Shown here: positions 16,577-27,347 of the stretch, one piece after another
Position numbering within the stretch: the stretch's first letter is position 1
Layout of the letters: every line of letters begins with the position of its first letter
From: Siphonobacter sp. SORGH_AS_0500
GTDB lineage: Bacteria; Bacteroidota; Bacteroidia; Cytophagales; Spirosomataceae
NCBI RefSeq assembly: GCF_002838835.1
Contig: NZ_NHPP01000014.1
Location: forward strand, 62,001-126,000
Reading direction: 5' to 3'
Length of the DNA: 64,000 nucleotides
Notes under the pieces: generated by a model
What the model was told of the DNA's origin: nothing
Databases searched by the model: none
What the model saw: the letters and a program-made list of their open reading frames with translations, nothing else
Translations under genes and position numbers: made by a program

Positions 16577-19500
16577 TTATTTTTTCTGGAATTCGATGGT
16601 ATCCAGTGCAAATAAATCCTGATTATCCTTAACCTCTGGATTGATGAATACCAGATAAAGATCGCTGGAACGAGTGACTGGGATACTAGCAAGGGTAGCC
16701 TTTGTTTCACCCGTTTCACGAATGGTCGCCTGACCAATGACTTTTCCGGTCGGAGAGCCCAAACGAACTTCCACTGTGCCCCCTGCGGCTTTGCCAGGAA
16801 CCGTTACGGCGTTGAAAACTAATGCCCCAATATTGGTCAGGTCAATTGCTTTAAAGCCGATGTAACTGCCAGTAGTAGTAGCTACTGCCAGGTTTTTCTT
16901 CAGTTCCCGGGAGTTCATCGTCTGAATGTATTTCGACACATCGTTACTCAACGCCGGAACTTTAGAGCTACGCAACGTAGCCGTCTTCTGAACCGTTTGA
17001 GGAGCAATGGCACCTTTTCCCCGGTCGGTATAGCTGGCCGCAAAAATGTACGTTCCATTCTTGCCATTATCCTGCGGAACGTAATTACCTTTCACGGGCT
17101 GGCTCATTTTCTTCTGGTCGCTCAGGCTTAGAATGTACTTCACCATTTCGCCGACGTCAGCTCTGCTGAGTTGGGGGTGAGCACTCATGGGCTGTTCACC
17201 CCAAACGCCCGCTCCGCCGTTAATGACCTTTGTAATCAGCCGGTTCTGTACATCCTGGCCTTTGTACTTTTTCGCGACGTCGCGGTAAGAAGGCCCAATG
17301 GATTTCTTATCGATGGAGTGGCAGGCTTTACAATCCGAAAGTTCCATGAGGCGTTTGCCCGTCGAGAAGCTCGTATTCATCTGGTGCCCCTGAGCGATAA
17401 TGGTTTTATCGAAACCTTCCAGGAAGTTGATATTTACCATTACATCTTCTTCGGGGATTTTCTTCGTAGCCAGCGAACCGTCTTCTTTATCCGAAACCTT
17501 CACTTCGTAAGTAACGGGCTGGTTATTAAAGTAGAAAGTCTGATTGCCTTTAACGGCCAGTTCCACTTTGGGTAACTCATTGCCTGCCGTTACTTCCAAG
17601 GCTTGCTGGCTAGTATGGCCTGCCGCGTCCGTAACTTTCAGGGTCGCCTTATAGGTACCGGGCTTGGTGAAGGTATAAGTCGCCGTTGGCGTTTTGAATT
17701 TTTTACCCGCAATGGTCCATTCATAACTCAAGGCATCACCTTCATAATCCATCGAACCTTTGGACGAAAACGTTACCTGTAGAGGAACCGCTCCGGCTTC
17801 TTTGTTTGCCTGGGCTACCGCTACCGGCGGACGATTTCCGGCATTATACGTAATGCGAGTCAGGCGGGCCTCGTCGTTTTGAGCGAACCAATTCGGTCCG
17901 TATTCAAGCATGTACAGCGATCCATCCCGATCAAATTGCATATCAATGGGGTGCGAGAATTTCCAATCGGGCAGGAAGCGTTCAATACTCTGTAAATCGC
18001 CGTTAGGCTTCATCGTTACGATATTGATGTAATCCCGAATCCAGTCGTAACTGAAAAATTTACCCTGATAGAATTCCGGAAATTTCACCTTCGAATCGGC
18101 GTCATAATCTTCCCAGTAATAAACGGGCCCTGCCATGGCATTACGTCCACCTTTACCCACGATTTCCCCAAACTCTGGCGAATCGGCGTAGGGGTAATAA
18201 ATCATTGGTTTCTGAGCCGGGGGTAACTCCTTCAAACCCGTGTTATGAGGCGAGTCGTTAATGGGCTTCGCCGGATCGTATTTTTCACCTGATTTCTTCT
18301 TTTCGAAATCGTATCTGTTATACGCCCGGTTATCCGCCACAAACAAGGGCCAGCCAAAATAACCCGCCTGCCGGGCCTGGTTTACCTCATCGTGTCCGCG
18401 TGGCCCGCGACCTTCAATGTCATTACCGGCATCCGGGCCTACTTCGCCCCAGTACAGGTAACCGTTGTGCTGATCGACCGAAATGCGGTAAGGGTTGCGG
18501 TTACCCATCACGTAAATTTCGGGTAAGGCCTTGGCCGTTCCTTTTTTGAAGAGGTTTCCCTCGGGAATGCTGTAACCCGCCGTTCCGTCATCGTTAGGTT
18601 AATTCTTAAAATTTTACCCCGATAATCATTGGTGTTTGAGGAGGTAGCCCGGGCATCATACCCCCGGCGGCCTTCCCGGCCATCGCTTGGCGAGAAGCCT
18701 TCCGAGTCGAAAGGATTGGTGTCGTCACCCGTAGAAAGGTATAAGTTACCTGCTTTGTCGAACTCAATTGAACCACCGGTATGGCAGCAACCGTCGCGTT
18801 TGACAGGTACACGAAGTAAAACCTGTTCGGTGTTCCAGTTAATCTTTTCGTTCGCTGGATCAAACTTCACCCGCACCAGTCGGTTGGCCGTGTCTGCTCC
18901 GTATTTCGCCGCGGAAGGAGAATAATACAAATACATCCAGTGATTATCTTCAAATTTCGGATCCAGGTTAATGCCCATCAAACCATATTCAAATTCCTTG
19001 TAAACCTTAACCGTATCCAGCGACTTTACTTTCGAGCTTTTCTTTGGATCGTAATACCGAATTTCACCGCGACGCTGGGTATAAAAAACCTTCCCGTCCC
19101 GAACGGCTAACTCCGTAGGTTCGTATAATTTTTCGTCGATGGTTTGACGAGAAAAACGGTTCTCTTCGGGTGCCCGTTGCGTTTTAGCTTTTTTGTAGTC
19201 GAGCGATGCTCCGGCTGAGGCCCAGCGTAAACCTCCCCAAAGGTGTTGCAGGAAAAGCGGTTCCATGAACGTCTCATCGGTGTGACCATAAGCCGTGTAG
19301 AACATCCGACCGCCATCAAATTCATGATACCAGACCATCGGGTGGTTTTCGCCAGCGTTCATTTTTGAATCGCCGTATGACTTTTCATCGACGGTAATGA
19401 GCACCTTAATGTCAGGATTTACATTCTTATAGTCGTAGAATTCGTCGGTACGCTTGAAAGTCGTGGGTAATTCTGCCGTTGCGGGATGGTTCTTGTCGCG

Positions 19501-19965
19501 AACAGTCATGTCTCCTGTCCGAACGTTGGGATTACCGGGGTGGGAGAGAAACCAGCCACCCACCAGCTTCCCGTACCAGGGCCAGTCGTATTCGGTATCG
19601 GCGGCGGCGTGGATGCCTACATAGCCCCCACCAGCCTGAATGTAACGTTCGAAGGCTGCCTGCTGGCTATCGTTCAGAACATCTCCCGTCGTGCTGAGGA
19701 AAATGACTGCCTTGTATTTTTTAAGGTTGTCCTCGGTAAAGGCTGCGGAATTTTCGGTGGCATCTACCGTAAAATCGTGCTTGCGACCTAAGGCTTCAAT
19801 GCAGCGAATACCCTGCGGAATGGAGCTGTGTCGGAACTTAACCGTTTTTGAAAAGACTAATACTTTTTTACCCTTCAGGGGATTTTCGGTAACCTGAGCT
19901 TTAACCAGAGCTGGCAATAGCAAGAGGCAAAGCCAGAGGGCTCGTTGCCACGCGGAGAGACGCAT
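16577..19965 (-). CDS. Secreted ThuA / sugar dehydrogenase / PKD / cytochrome c protein, one frameshift
   Basis: About 1129 residues if one G is restored near 18597 (plus strand GG for GGG); the joined frames then read ILRINPNDDGTAGY. Start chosen at ATG 19965 because MRLSAWQRALWLCLLLLPAL with ALVKAQ is a signal peptide. Domains in order: ThuA-like (KKVLVFSKTVKFRHSSI to about residue 250; GGGYVGIHAAADTEYDW), a PQQ-dependent glucose/sorbosone-dehydrogenase propeller (GLMGINLDPKFEDN, GCCHTGGSIEFDKAGNLYLS, GNRNPYRISVD, GEVGPDAG), a PKD domain (AGAVPLQVTFSSKGSMDYEGD), a cytochrome c with heme motif CKACH (in LMELSDCKACHSIDKKSIGP), and a C-terminal carbohydrate-binding-like domain. This layout is known from Bacteroidota and suggests periplasmic oxidation of sugars with electron transfer to the fused heme. 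Substrate unknown. Confidence 0.85.
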
Positions 19966-19995
19966 AAGAATTAATAGTTTAGAGATCGTACTCAA

Positions 19996-20310
19996 AGATA
20001 AGGAGTTTTAAGTGTATAGTTGACAATTTAAGCTGGTTCTGGACTATAAAAATGAACCGAATATTTCGAATAGACCATCAGGAAGGCAGATTTGTTTTAG
20101 CCGCAGGAAAACCACGAACCCCTGCCCAGCATGGACTTGATTTAGAAAAAAGGGTATGTTTCTCGAAAATCAGTAGGCTTAACGTTGAAGCTGGTCGCTA
20201 AAAAAGAAATCTATATCTCAAAGAAGTAGTAAACCCATTGAATTGACTTTTATTTTTATACCTTCGAATTCTGAATATACTTCCATCTATTTAAAGCCTA
20301 TCTGAAAATT
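19996..20310. other. Intergenic region upstream of the surface operon
   Basis: About 315 bases between divergent genes. I see no supported gene; a 50-codon open frame at 20052 lacks any recognisable feature. The right part is AT-rich and holds a possible promoter: TTG at 20238-20240 and TACCTTCG (7 of 8 to TAnnTTTG) at 20259-20266. Confidence 0.4.
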
Positions 20311-21033
20311 ATGTCGCTCGTACCCCTCCGAAAAAGCCTATTCAGGTTTCTGTACTTCATTTATTTGTTCGGGGGTATTACTTTAGCATCTGCACAAAAG
20401 ACGGATTCACTAGCCGTATTAACACCTCAAGAATCTGCCATTCAACACTACCACAAAGCTACGTTCCTGAATGCCCGTTACTTTAACGGTAGAGAATATA
20501 CGATTCAGGAATTCCGTCCTATAGGTCACCAGTTTTTTGAATCATTAGACTGGGATACTACCTCTATTGTTTACAATGGATATTCTTACGATGGCGTACA
20601 TGCAGTCTATGATATTCATCGGGATATTTATGTCATTCAGAATCATGACGGGCTAAATCGAATCATGTTAAGTCCAGAAGACTTATCGGGTTTCACCATT
20701 CATGGACATCGTTTTACCAGACTTAGCAAAGGAATCAATCCGGGTTATTACGAAGTTATTTACGACGGAAAAACGAAAGTATACTGCAAGCGATTCAAAA
20801 CCCGTACGGAAGACCTTTCGGACAGGACCGTTCAGATTATCTACAATATTGATGATCGGTATTACATTCTTAAAGATCAGAAATACCATCAGGTCAAAAG
20901 TAAAAAATCGGTACTTCAACTATTGGGTGATAAAAAACGGGAAGTCAGGCGATTTATGCGAGGCAAATTATACAAAGAAAACCGGGAAAAGTCTATCGGT
21001 GAAATGGCGGCATACTACGATCAAATCAGATGA
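20311..21033 (+). CDS. Uncharacterised secreted protein, first gene of the TonB receptor operon
   Basis: A 240-residue protein with a signal peptide (hydrophobic FLYFIYLFGGITLASAQ ending near residue 29). The mature part is rich in tyrosine, aspartate and histidine (YNGYSYDGVHAVYDIHRDIYVI) and looks like a soluble beta-rich domain; the C-terminus is basic (KKREVRRFMRGKLYKENREK). I do not recognise the family with certainty. Its stop overlaps the start of the TonB receptor gene (ATGA), so the two are translationally coupled, and the product probably works with the receptor at the cell surface or in the periplasm. Confidence 0.8.
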   Translation: MSLVPLRKSLFRFLYFIYLFGGITLASAQKTDSLAVLTPQESAIQHYHKATFLNARYFNGREYTIQEFRPIGHQFFESLDWDTTSIVYNGYSYDGVHAVYDIHRDIYVIQNHDGLNRIMLSPEDLSGFTIHGHRFTRLSKGINPGYYEVIYDGKTKVYCKRFKTRTEDLSDRTVQIIYNIDDRYYILKDQKYHQVKSKKSVLQLLGDKKREVRRFMRGKLYKENREKSIGEMAAYYDQIR

Positions 21034-23795
21034 AAAAACTTCTCCTTCTTTTCTTTTTGTCAGGTTTATTTAGTTTTCAGGTTTCGGCTCAACTTTCTTT
21101 TGATGGAAAAACCGTGAGCGGAAGCGTAACCGGATTAAGCTTTCGGAACTTCGTAAAAGTGATTGAAAGTAACTCTGACTACTACTTCTATTATAATCAG
21201 ACCGATACGGATAGTGTATTTGTGACCGCATCCGTCACCCAAAAGTCTTTACCCGCTTTTTTGAATCAGGTTTTTCAGGATACCGATTTGAAATATGCGA
21301 TTGATGCTCAGCATCATATTTTTATTACCAAAGATCGACCCATTATCACGACCTTACCCAAGGGTGTTTTTGATGCCAATCGAGAATTAGATACTACCAT
21401 TTCCTACGATTTTCACGATAAAGAATTAACCGCCCGACTGCTTTCAACGGCTGAAAGCAAGGTGTATGATATTGGCATAAAAACGTACCGAATCAAACCC
21501 GGCAACGCGACCGTTAGCGGTTCCGTCCGAAATATCGTTACGGGTGAACCCGTGATTGGGGCTTACATTACGGTAGAAAAATCTACAGCCGGAACCTCTA
21601 CGGATGCCTTTGGCAATTACAGTCTAACCCTGCCGCGAGGTCGCCATACGCTCAGGGTGCGAAGCATTGGAATGCGGGAATCGCAACGGCAGATTGTGTT
21701 GTATTCTAATGGTACGCTAAATATCGAAATGGTTGAAAGTATTACCGCTTTGAAGGAAATTCTGGTCAAATCAGACCTGGATGCCAGCGTTTCGAGTAAC
21801 CAGATGGGCGTGTCAAAACTGACCATTAAGACGATGAAGCAGGTACCGACGGCCTTTGGCGAAACGGATGCCTTGCGGGTAGTATTAACTCTGCCCGGCG
21901 TGAAATCAGTAGGGGAGAGCAGCACGGGGCTGAACGTACGGGGTGGCTCTACCGATCAGAACCTGATTTTATTTAACGATGCGACCGTCTATAATCCTTC
22001 GCACTTATTCGGCTTTTTCTCAGCCTTTAATCCTGATATTCTAAAGGAAATTGAATTATACAAAAGCGATATTCCGGCTCGACTGGGCGGTCGCTTATCG
22101 TCGGTGCTGGATATAACAACTCGGGAAGGGAATAAAAAGAAATTTTCGGGATCGGGTGGCATCGGATTATTAACCGGGCGATTAACGCTTGAAGGACCGA
22201 TTATCAAAGACCGGACGTCGATTATGGTGAGTGGCCGCTCGTCTTACTCCAACTGGATTTTAAAGCAGGTAACCGACGAACGCTACAACAAAAGCCGGGC
22301 CTCTTTTTATGACGTGAATGTTCAGGTGAATCACGAAATCAATCAGAAAAGTAGTCTGATGATTATGGGATATATCAGTAACGATCACTTCAAGTTTAAT
22401 TCAGATACTACCTATCGGTACGAAAGCCAGTTAGCCTCGATTAAATGGAAGCGAATCTTTAATCCTAAATTATTCGGAACCTTTACCGGAGCTTATACCC
22501 GTTATCGGTATGATATTCAGGGAGAGCAATTCCCCATTAATGCGTATAACCTGAAGTTTGGTATTAATCAGGCGAATATAAAAGCTGATTTTAGTTACAT
22601 CCCGAATACAAAGCATACCATGGATTTTGGGATTAGTTCGATTCACTACAAGGTTCAGCCGGGTTCTTTTTACCCCCGAGGCGAAGGATCTCTTGTAAAA
22701 CCAGAATTGATGGAACCGGAGCAAGGCGTAGAAAGTGCGGTGTACTTTTCGGAGCGGTATGATGTCAATCGAGCCCTCGCTATTACCGGTGGTATTCGCC
22801 TTTCCATGTTTCAATATTTAGGTCCTAGAAACGTAGCTCAATACGCCGAAGGATTACCTATTGATAAGTTATATACGACTGGTTTCCGCTCCTATGGTTC
22901 GGGTAATGTTATTCAGAATTACATGGGACCGGAATATCGTTTATCGCTCCGGTATATGGCTTCGTCTACGTTATCGGTCAAGGCTGGATTTAATACCACC
23001 CGCCAATACATTCAGATGCTTTCCAATACCGCGGCTATTTCGCCCACGGACGTTTGGAAATTGAGCGATCCTTACCTGAAACCGCAAGTAGGACAGCAGT
23101 TTTCTTTAGGCTTGTATAAAAACCTGCGTTCGGGTTCAATTGAACTTTCGGTGGAAGGTTATTACAAGCACTTACGTAACGTGCTGGATTATAAAAGTGG
23201 AGATTCATTAATCCTGAATAAGCAGATTGAAACGGCTGTTATTTCTGCCATTGGTAAGGCTTATGGCGTGGAAGTATTACTGAAAAAGTTAACCGGGAAA
23301 CTCAATGGTTGGGCCAGTTATACCTATTCCCGAACCTTACTGAAAGCCAGCGATCCGACGCTTGCGGATGCTCCGAACCATGGTAATTATTATCCTGCCA
23401 ACTACGATAAACCGCACGATTTTTCCTTGATCAGTAACTACCGGGTCAATCGTCGGCTGAGCTTTTCCATGAATTTCACCTATAGCACGGGCCGACCCTA
23501 CACGCCGCCTCGCGGGCAGTATTACATGGATGGCGTGCTACGGATTTACTACGCCGAACGAAATCAGGCTCGCATTCCAGATTACATTCGGGCGGACGTG
23601 GGTATTAACATTGAAGGCAATCATAAGGTCAGAAAGCTGGCTCACAGTTCCTGGACGTTCTCGGTGTATAACCTGCTGGGTCGCAAGAATCCGTATTCGG
23701 TGTTTTTCTTAACCGAAGGCAGGCAGATAAAAGGCTATAAGCTTTCCATTTTCGGTCAGCCCATTCCGAGCATTACTTACAATTTTAAATTCTAA
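21030..23795 (+). CDS. STN-type TonB-dependent outer membrane receptor
   Basis: A 921-residue receptor. Signal peptide MKKLLLLFFLSGLFSFQVSAQ, an STN (secretin/TonB short N-terminal) domain at about 35-95 (FRNFVKVIESNSDYYFYYNQ), a carboxypeptidase-regulatory-like domain at about 155-235 (VSGSVRNIVTGEPVIGAYI), a plug domain (LPGVKSVGESSTGLNVRGG, NLILFNDATVYNPSHLFGFF), and a long barrel ending in PIPSITYNFKF with a terminal aromatic residue. STN receptors usually signal through an anti-sigma protein of the FecR type, but none is encoded nearby. Downstream partners (DUF4249 lipoprotein and MG2-like protein) suggest uptake or processing of a protein or peptide ligand, which is inference. Confidence 0.93.
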   Translation: MKKLLLLFFLSGLFSFQVSAQLSFDGKTVSGSVTGLSFRNFVKVIESNSDYYFYYNQTDTDSVFVTASVTQKSLPAFLNQVFQDTDLKYAIDAQHHIFITKDRPIITTLPKGVFDANRELDTTISYDFHDKELTARLLSTAESKVYDIGIKTYRIKPGNATVSGSVRNIVTGEPVIGAYITVEKSTAGTSTDAFGNYSLTLPRGRHTLRVRSIGMRESQRQIVLYSNGTLNIEMVESITALKEILVKSDLDASVSSNQMGVSKLTIKTMKQVPTAFGETDALRVVLTLPGVKSVGESSTGLNVRGGSTDQNLILFNDATVYNPSHLFGFFSAFNPDILKEIELYKSDIPARLGGRLSSVLDITTREGNKKKFSGSGGIGLLTGRLTLEGPIIKDRTSIMVSGRSSYSNWILKQVTDERYNKSRASFYDVNVQVNHEINQKSSLMIMGYISNDHFKFNSDTTYRYESQLASIKWKRIFNPKLFGTFTGAYTRYRYDIQGEQFPINAYNLKFGINQANIKADFSYIPNTKHTMDFGISSIHYKVQPGSFYPRGEGSLVKPELMEPEQGVESAVYFSERYDVNRALAITGGIRLSMFQYLGPRNVAQYAEGLPIDKLYTTGFRSYGSGNVIQNYMGPEYRLSLRYMASSTLSVKAGFNTTRQYIQMLSNTAAISPTDVWKLSDPYLKPQVGQQFSLGLYKNLRSGSIELSVEGYYKHLRNVLDYKSGDSLILNKQIETAVISAIGKAYGVEVLLKKLTGKLNGWASYTYSRTLLKASDPTLADAPNHGNYYPANYDKPHDFSLISNYRVNRRLSFSMNFTYSTGRPYTPPRGQYYMDGVLRIYYAERNQARIPDYIRADVGINIEGNHKVRKLAHSSWTFSVYNLLGRKNPYSVFFLTEGRQIKGYKLSIFGQPIPSITYNFKF

Positions 23796-23845
23796 AACAC
23801 AGATTTTACGCTGGTTAGCAGGGTGTAAATCTTGACGATATTCAA

Positions 23846-24982
23846 ATGAAATACGGGCTTTTACTCTTTTTTCTGGGATTACTGGTAGCTGGGTGTATCG
23901 ATCCGTTCAAGCCATCTCAGGATTTCGCCGATGGCCGTTATCTGGTCGTCAGCGGCTTCCTCAATGTGGGTAGCGACACGACTACGATTCTGTTGTCACG
24001 CACACAGTCGCTGAATAGTTTGGAATCTTCTACGAACGAAACGGGAGCAAGGGTTCGCATCGTGGGTGACAAGGGAACAACGCTACAATTGAATGAAGTT
24101 AAGCCGGGACGTTATACCCTGGCCCCACGGAATTACCTTACTTCCGAGAAATTTAGTCTTCAGATTAACACCCGCGATGGGAAGGAATACGCCTCGGATT
24201 TGGTACAGGTGAAGCAGGCTCCGGCCATTGACAGTATTACCTTTCAGGCCGATCGGGCCAATAGAATCATGCGTTTTCGAGTGAATACGCATGACCCGAA
24301 TAACAATACCTGGTTCTACCGCTGGAAGACGGAGGAAACCTGGGAGTACACGAGTGCTTTGTACAGTAAGGATTCAGTTGCGGGGGGATTAAAGAAAATC
24401 AATCCCCGGGTACTGATCCCTTACCGTTGCTGGCGAACGGATCTTTCGTCGAAAATTTTCATTGGAACCTCGGCGAAGCTGGCTCAGGATCGGATCATGA
24501 ATCAGAATTTGGTTTTGGTTGATAACGCTAGTGACAAGTTGTTAATCAAGTATAGTTTGTTGGTGAAACAATATGCCTTATCGCAGGAGGCTTATGAATA
24601 TTGGGATATGCTGGCCCGAACAACCGAGACGACAGGGGGCCTCTTCGACCCGCAACCTTCGGTGTTAACGGGCAATATTCATTGCACTAACGATGCCAGC
24701 GAGTTGGTGTTCGGTTTCTTTAGTGCCGGTACCGAGCAGCAAAAACGGCTCACGGTTACTCCTTATCAGTTGGGTGGCTGGTATCCCGGAACGTACCCTA
24801 GCTGTAGTGCTCCTTTCGATACGCTGGATGCCACGGAGGTCATGATGACTTCTGATTTAAGCCAGAAACTGATTCAAATCATTGACGAACCCGGTACGCC
24901 TTTATCCTATATTATGGCTCCTGCTACCTGTGCGGATTGTCGGTTTCTGGGTGGCGGACTGAAAAAGCCTGTCTGGTTTTAA
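23846..24982 (+). CDS. DUF4249 outer membrane lipoprotein
   Basis: A 378-residue lipoprotein: the leader MKYGLLLFFLGLLVAGCIDPF has a lipobox with Cys17. The start of the mature protein (RYLVVSGFLNVGSDTTTILLSRTQ, spanning about 31-54) is the signature of DUF4249, a Bacteroidota family always found beside TonB receptors. The C-terminus is cysteine-containing (TCADCRFLGGG). Spaced 50 bases after the receptor gene and 12 before the next gene, so it belongs to the same operon. It probably sits on the receptor as a surface-exposed or periplasmic partner, by analogy with SusD-like lipoproteins; direct function is unknown. Confidence 0.9.
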   Translation: MKYGLLLFFLGLLVAGCIDPFKPSQDFADGRYLVVSGFLNVGSDTTTILLSRTQSLNSLESSTNETGARVRIVGDKGTTLQLNEVKPGRYTLAPRNYLTSEKFSLQINTRDGKEYASDLVQVKQAPAIDSITFQADRANRIMRFRVNTHDPNNNTWFYRWKTEETWEYTSALYSKDSVAGGLKKINPRVLIPYRCWRTDLSSKIFIGTSAKLAQDRIMNQNLVLVDNASDKLLIKYSLLVKQYALSQEAYEYWDMLARTTETTGGLFDPQPSVLTGNIHCTNDASELVFGFFSAGTEQQKRLTVTPYQLGGWYPGTYPSCSAPFDTLDATEVMMTSDLSQKLIQIIDEPGTPLSYIMAPATCADCRFLGGGLKKPVWF

Positions 24983-24994
24983 TATCCTTATTCG

Positions 24995-27289
24995 ATGAAG
25001 CTACGATTATTTATTTTGCTTGGTATGGGGCTTTGGGCTCCACAGCTTCTGGCTCAGGAATCTGTACGTCAGGCTTTCGATGCGTACAACCGTCAGGCCG
25101 TTCAGGAAAAATTATACGTTCATACCGACCGTTCATATTACGTCGTGGGCGAAAGTGTATGGTTTAAAGTGTACGCCCTGAATGGGCAAACGCATCAGTC
25201 AATGGATTTAAGTAAAGTGGCCTACGTGGAGCTGCTGGATTTAAGTCACGGCGTTGTTCTGCAAAGCAAAGTTTCGCTGAAAAAAGGATCGGGTAATGGC
25301 ATGCTGGTATTACCAGCCACCATTCAGTCGGGGCATTATACCCTGCGGGCTTATACCCACTGGATGAAGAATTTCAGCCCGGAACTTTACTTCGAGAAGA
25401 CGATTAGCATTGTTAATACCTTCACTAAAATTCCTGCTGAAGCGGGTACGTCCGAGCTGGATCTTCAGTTTTTTCCAGAAGGCGGGCATCTGGTTCAGAA
25501 TCTGAAAAGTACCGTTGCCTTTCGGGGGATTAATGAGTCGGGGAAGGGCGTACATTTTTCGGGAGCCCTTGTGAATGAGCGTAATGACACGATTGTTCGC
25601 TTTCAGCCGCGACAAATGGGAATGGGAACGTTTGAGTTTACCCCGAAAGCGGGAGAGAGTTACCACGCCGTGTTGACGTATGCCGGAAAAAATGAGCAGT
25701 CCGTTTCCCTCCCTGCGGTTCAGGAAAAAGGATACGTTCTCCACGTTCAGCACTCTCAAAATCAGGACTTAACCCTTGAGGTGGAGTCTTCAGGAATGGA
25801 AGAGTCCGTGTATGCATTGGTTCATACGCGGCAATCCGTGAAATTCAGCGAACGTCAGCGGTTACAAAATGGGAAAGCTCGTTTTCAGGTGCCGCTGGCT
25901 CAGTTAGACGAAGGCATTTCGCACATTACCCTATTTAACGCCCAGCAGCAGCCCGTTTGCGAGCGACTTTACTTCAAACGTCCGAAGCAGAAACTAGCCA
26001 TTCAGGTGCAGACGGATAAGCCGGTGTATGCCACTCGTCAGGCAGTTTCATTGGCCTTGCAAGCCGCTGATTCCAGTGATTTATCGGTATCAGTTTATCG
26101 ACTGGATTCGTTGGATCAGGGCGAATCCGAAGACGTGTATAGTTACCTCTGGCTCAGTTCGGATTTGAAAGGAACGGTTGAATCTCCGGCCTATTACGTG
26201 AATAATCCCGCCGCCGAGACTGATCTGGTGATGTTGACGCATGGCTGGAGCCGATTCCGCTGGGAAACTATTGTTCAGGGGCCGCAGATGAAGTACGTTC
26301 CTGAACATGAGGAACATATTGTTTTTGGAAAAGTAACGGATATGAACCGAAACCCCGTGAAGGGAGCGGCAGTGTTTATGAATGCTCCGGGTCGGGATTT
26401 GTGGCTTTATCCCGCCATTAGTGACTCCGCAGGGCGGGTATTTTTTGAAATGCGTCATTTTTCGGGCCTGAACGAAGTCGTTGTTCAACCAGCGGATAGT
26501 CTGCATCAGGTGGAACTGGAAAGTTCGTTTTCGGATCAGTATTCTTCCCGGAGCTTACCCGGCTTTGCCTTCAATCCTAAAGAGCAGGAATCCTTACTGA
26601 ATCGTAGTATCGACATGCAGGTTCGCAATGCCTATATGCCGATTTATACCAATGCCGTTGCTTCCGACACCGCTTATTTTTATGGCAAAGCAGATCGTAC
26701 CTATTACCTCGATGCCTACACGCGGTTTCCAGTGCTGGAAGAAGTCATGCGGGAATACGTGCCCGAAGTGGACGTGCGACGCTCGCAGGGACGTTTCCGT
26801 TTCCTGATGGTGGGGCGTACGGAATATAACTTTACCACGCCGCCGATGGTACTGCTCGATGGCGTACCCATGTTCGACCTGAACAAGTTATTGGCTATCG
26901 ACCCATTGAAAATCAAGCGGCTGGACATTGTCAACAAGCGGTATGTATTAGGTTCTGCGGTATTTAGTGGAATCGTTAGTTTCATGAGCTACAAAGGCGA
27001 TATTGCTGGCTATCAGCCCGAAGGACTGGTCACTTCGTACGAAGGGGTTCAGGCCGGAAGAGATTTTTACTCACCCCGTTACGACACGCCCGCCCAACGC
27101 GAGAGCCGCATCGCCGATTTTCGTTCCTTACTCTTCTGGGAACCGCAGGCCCACGGCCAGCAAAAGTTACAGTTCTTCACTTCCGATCTGTCGGGGCATT
27201 ACCGCGTGGTCGTACAGGGCATCAGCCAGTCTGGCCTAAGCGGTAGCCAGACGTATACGTTCGAGGTGAAGAAAAATGAGGTTAATTAG
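24995..27289 (+). CDS. MG2-like / macroglobulin-type secreted protein with plug-like domain
   Basis: A 764-residue secreted protein (signal peptide to about LLAQ, residue 22). The N-terminal part EKLYVHTDRSYYVVGESVWFKVYA is the MG2-type domain used by alpha-2-macroglobulin-like proteins, followed by further beta-sandwich segments and, near residue 445, a carboxypeptidase-regulatory-like unit (VFGKVTDMNRNPVKGAAVFM). The C-terminal third contains PPMVLLDGVPMFDLNKLLAIDP, which resembles a TonB plug loop. There is no thioester motif, so it is not a protease trap of the classic kind. It is the last gene of the four-gene surface operon, ending 58 bases before the CRISPR array. Confidence 0.85.
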   Translation: MKLRLFILLGMGLWAPQLLAQESVRQAFDAYNRQAVQEKLYVHTDRSYYVVGESVWFKVYALNGQTHQSMDLSKVAYVELLDLSHGVVLQSKVSLKKGSGNGMLVLPATIQSGHYTLRAYTHWMKNFSPELYFEKTISIVNTFTKIPAEAGTSELDLQFFPEGGHLVQNLKSTVAFRGINESGKGVHFSGALVNERNDTIVRFQPRQMGMGTFEFTPKAGESYHAVLTYAGKNEQSVSLPAVQEKGYVLHVQHSQNQDLTLEVESSGMEESVYALVHTRQSVKFSERQRLQNGKARFQVPLAQLDEGISHITLFNAQQQPVCERLYFKRPKQKLAIQVQTDKPVYATRQAVSLALQAADSSDLSVSVYRLDSLDQGESEDVYSYLWLSSDLKGTVESPAYYVNNPAAETDLVMLTHGWSRFRWETIVQGPQMKYVPEHEEHIVFGKVTDMNRNPVKGAAVFMNAPGRDLWLYPAISDSAGRVFFEMRHFSGLNEVVVQPADSLHQVELESSFSDQYSSRSLPGFAFNPKEQESLLNRSIDMQVRNAYMPIYTNAVASDTAYFYGKADRTYYLDAYTRFPVLEEVMREYVPEVDVRRSQGRFRFLMVGRTEYNFTTPPMVLLDGVPMFDLNKLLAIDPLKIKRLDIVNKRYVLGSAVFSGIVSFMSYKGDIAGYQPEGLVTSYEGVQAGRDFYSPRYDTPAQRESRIADFRSLLFWEPQAHGQQKLQFFTSDLSGHYRVVVQGISQSGLSGSQTYTFEVKKNEVN

Positions 27290-27347
27290 GGCAGGGGTAA
27301 AGTAGAGATGGGGCGTAGTAAAAACTAGGGGCTTTGACTTGGTTATT

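Noticed and set aside
20052-20204. 50-codon open frame before the surface operon
   Set aside because: No promoter, hydrophobic pattern or family signature supports it.
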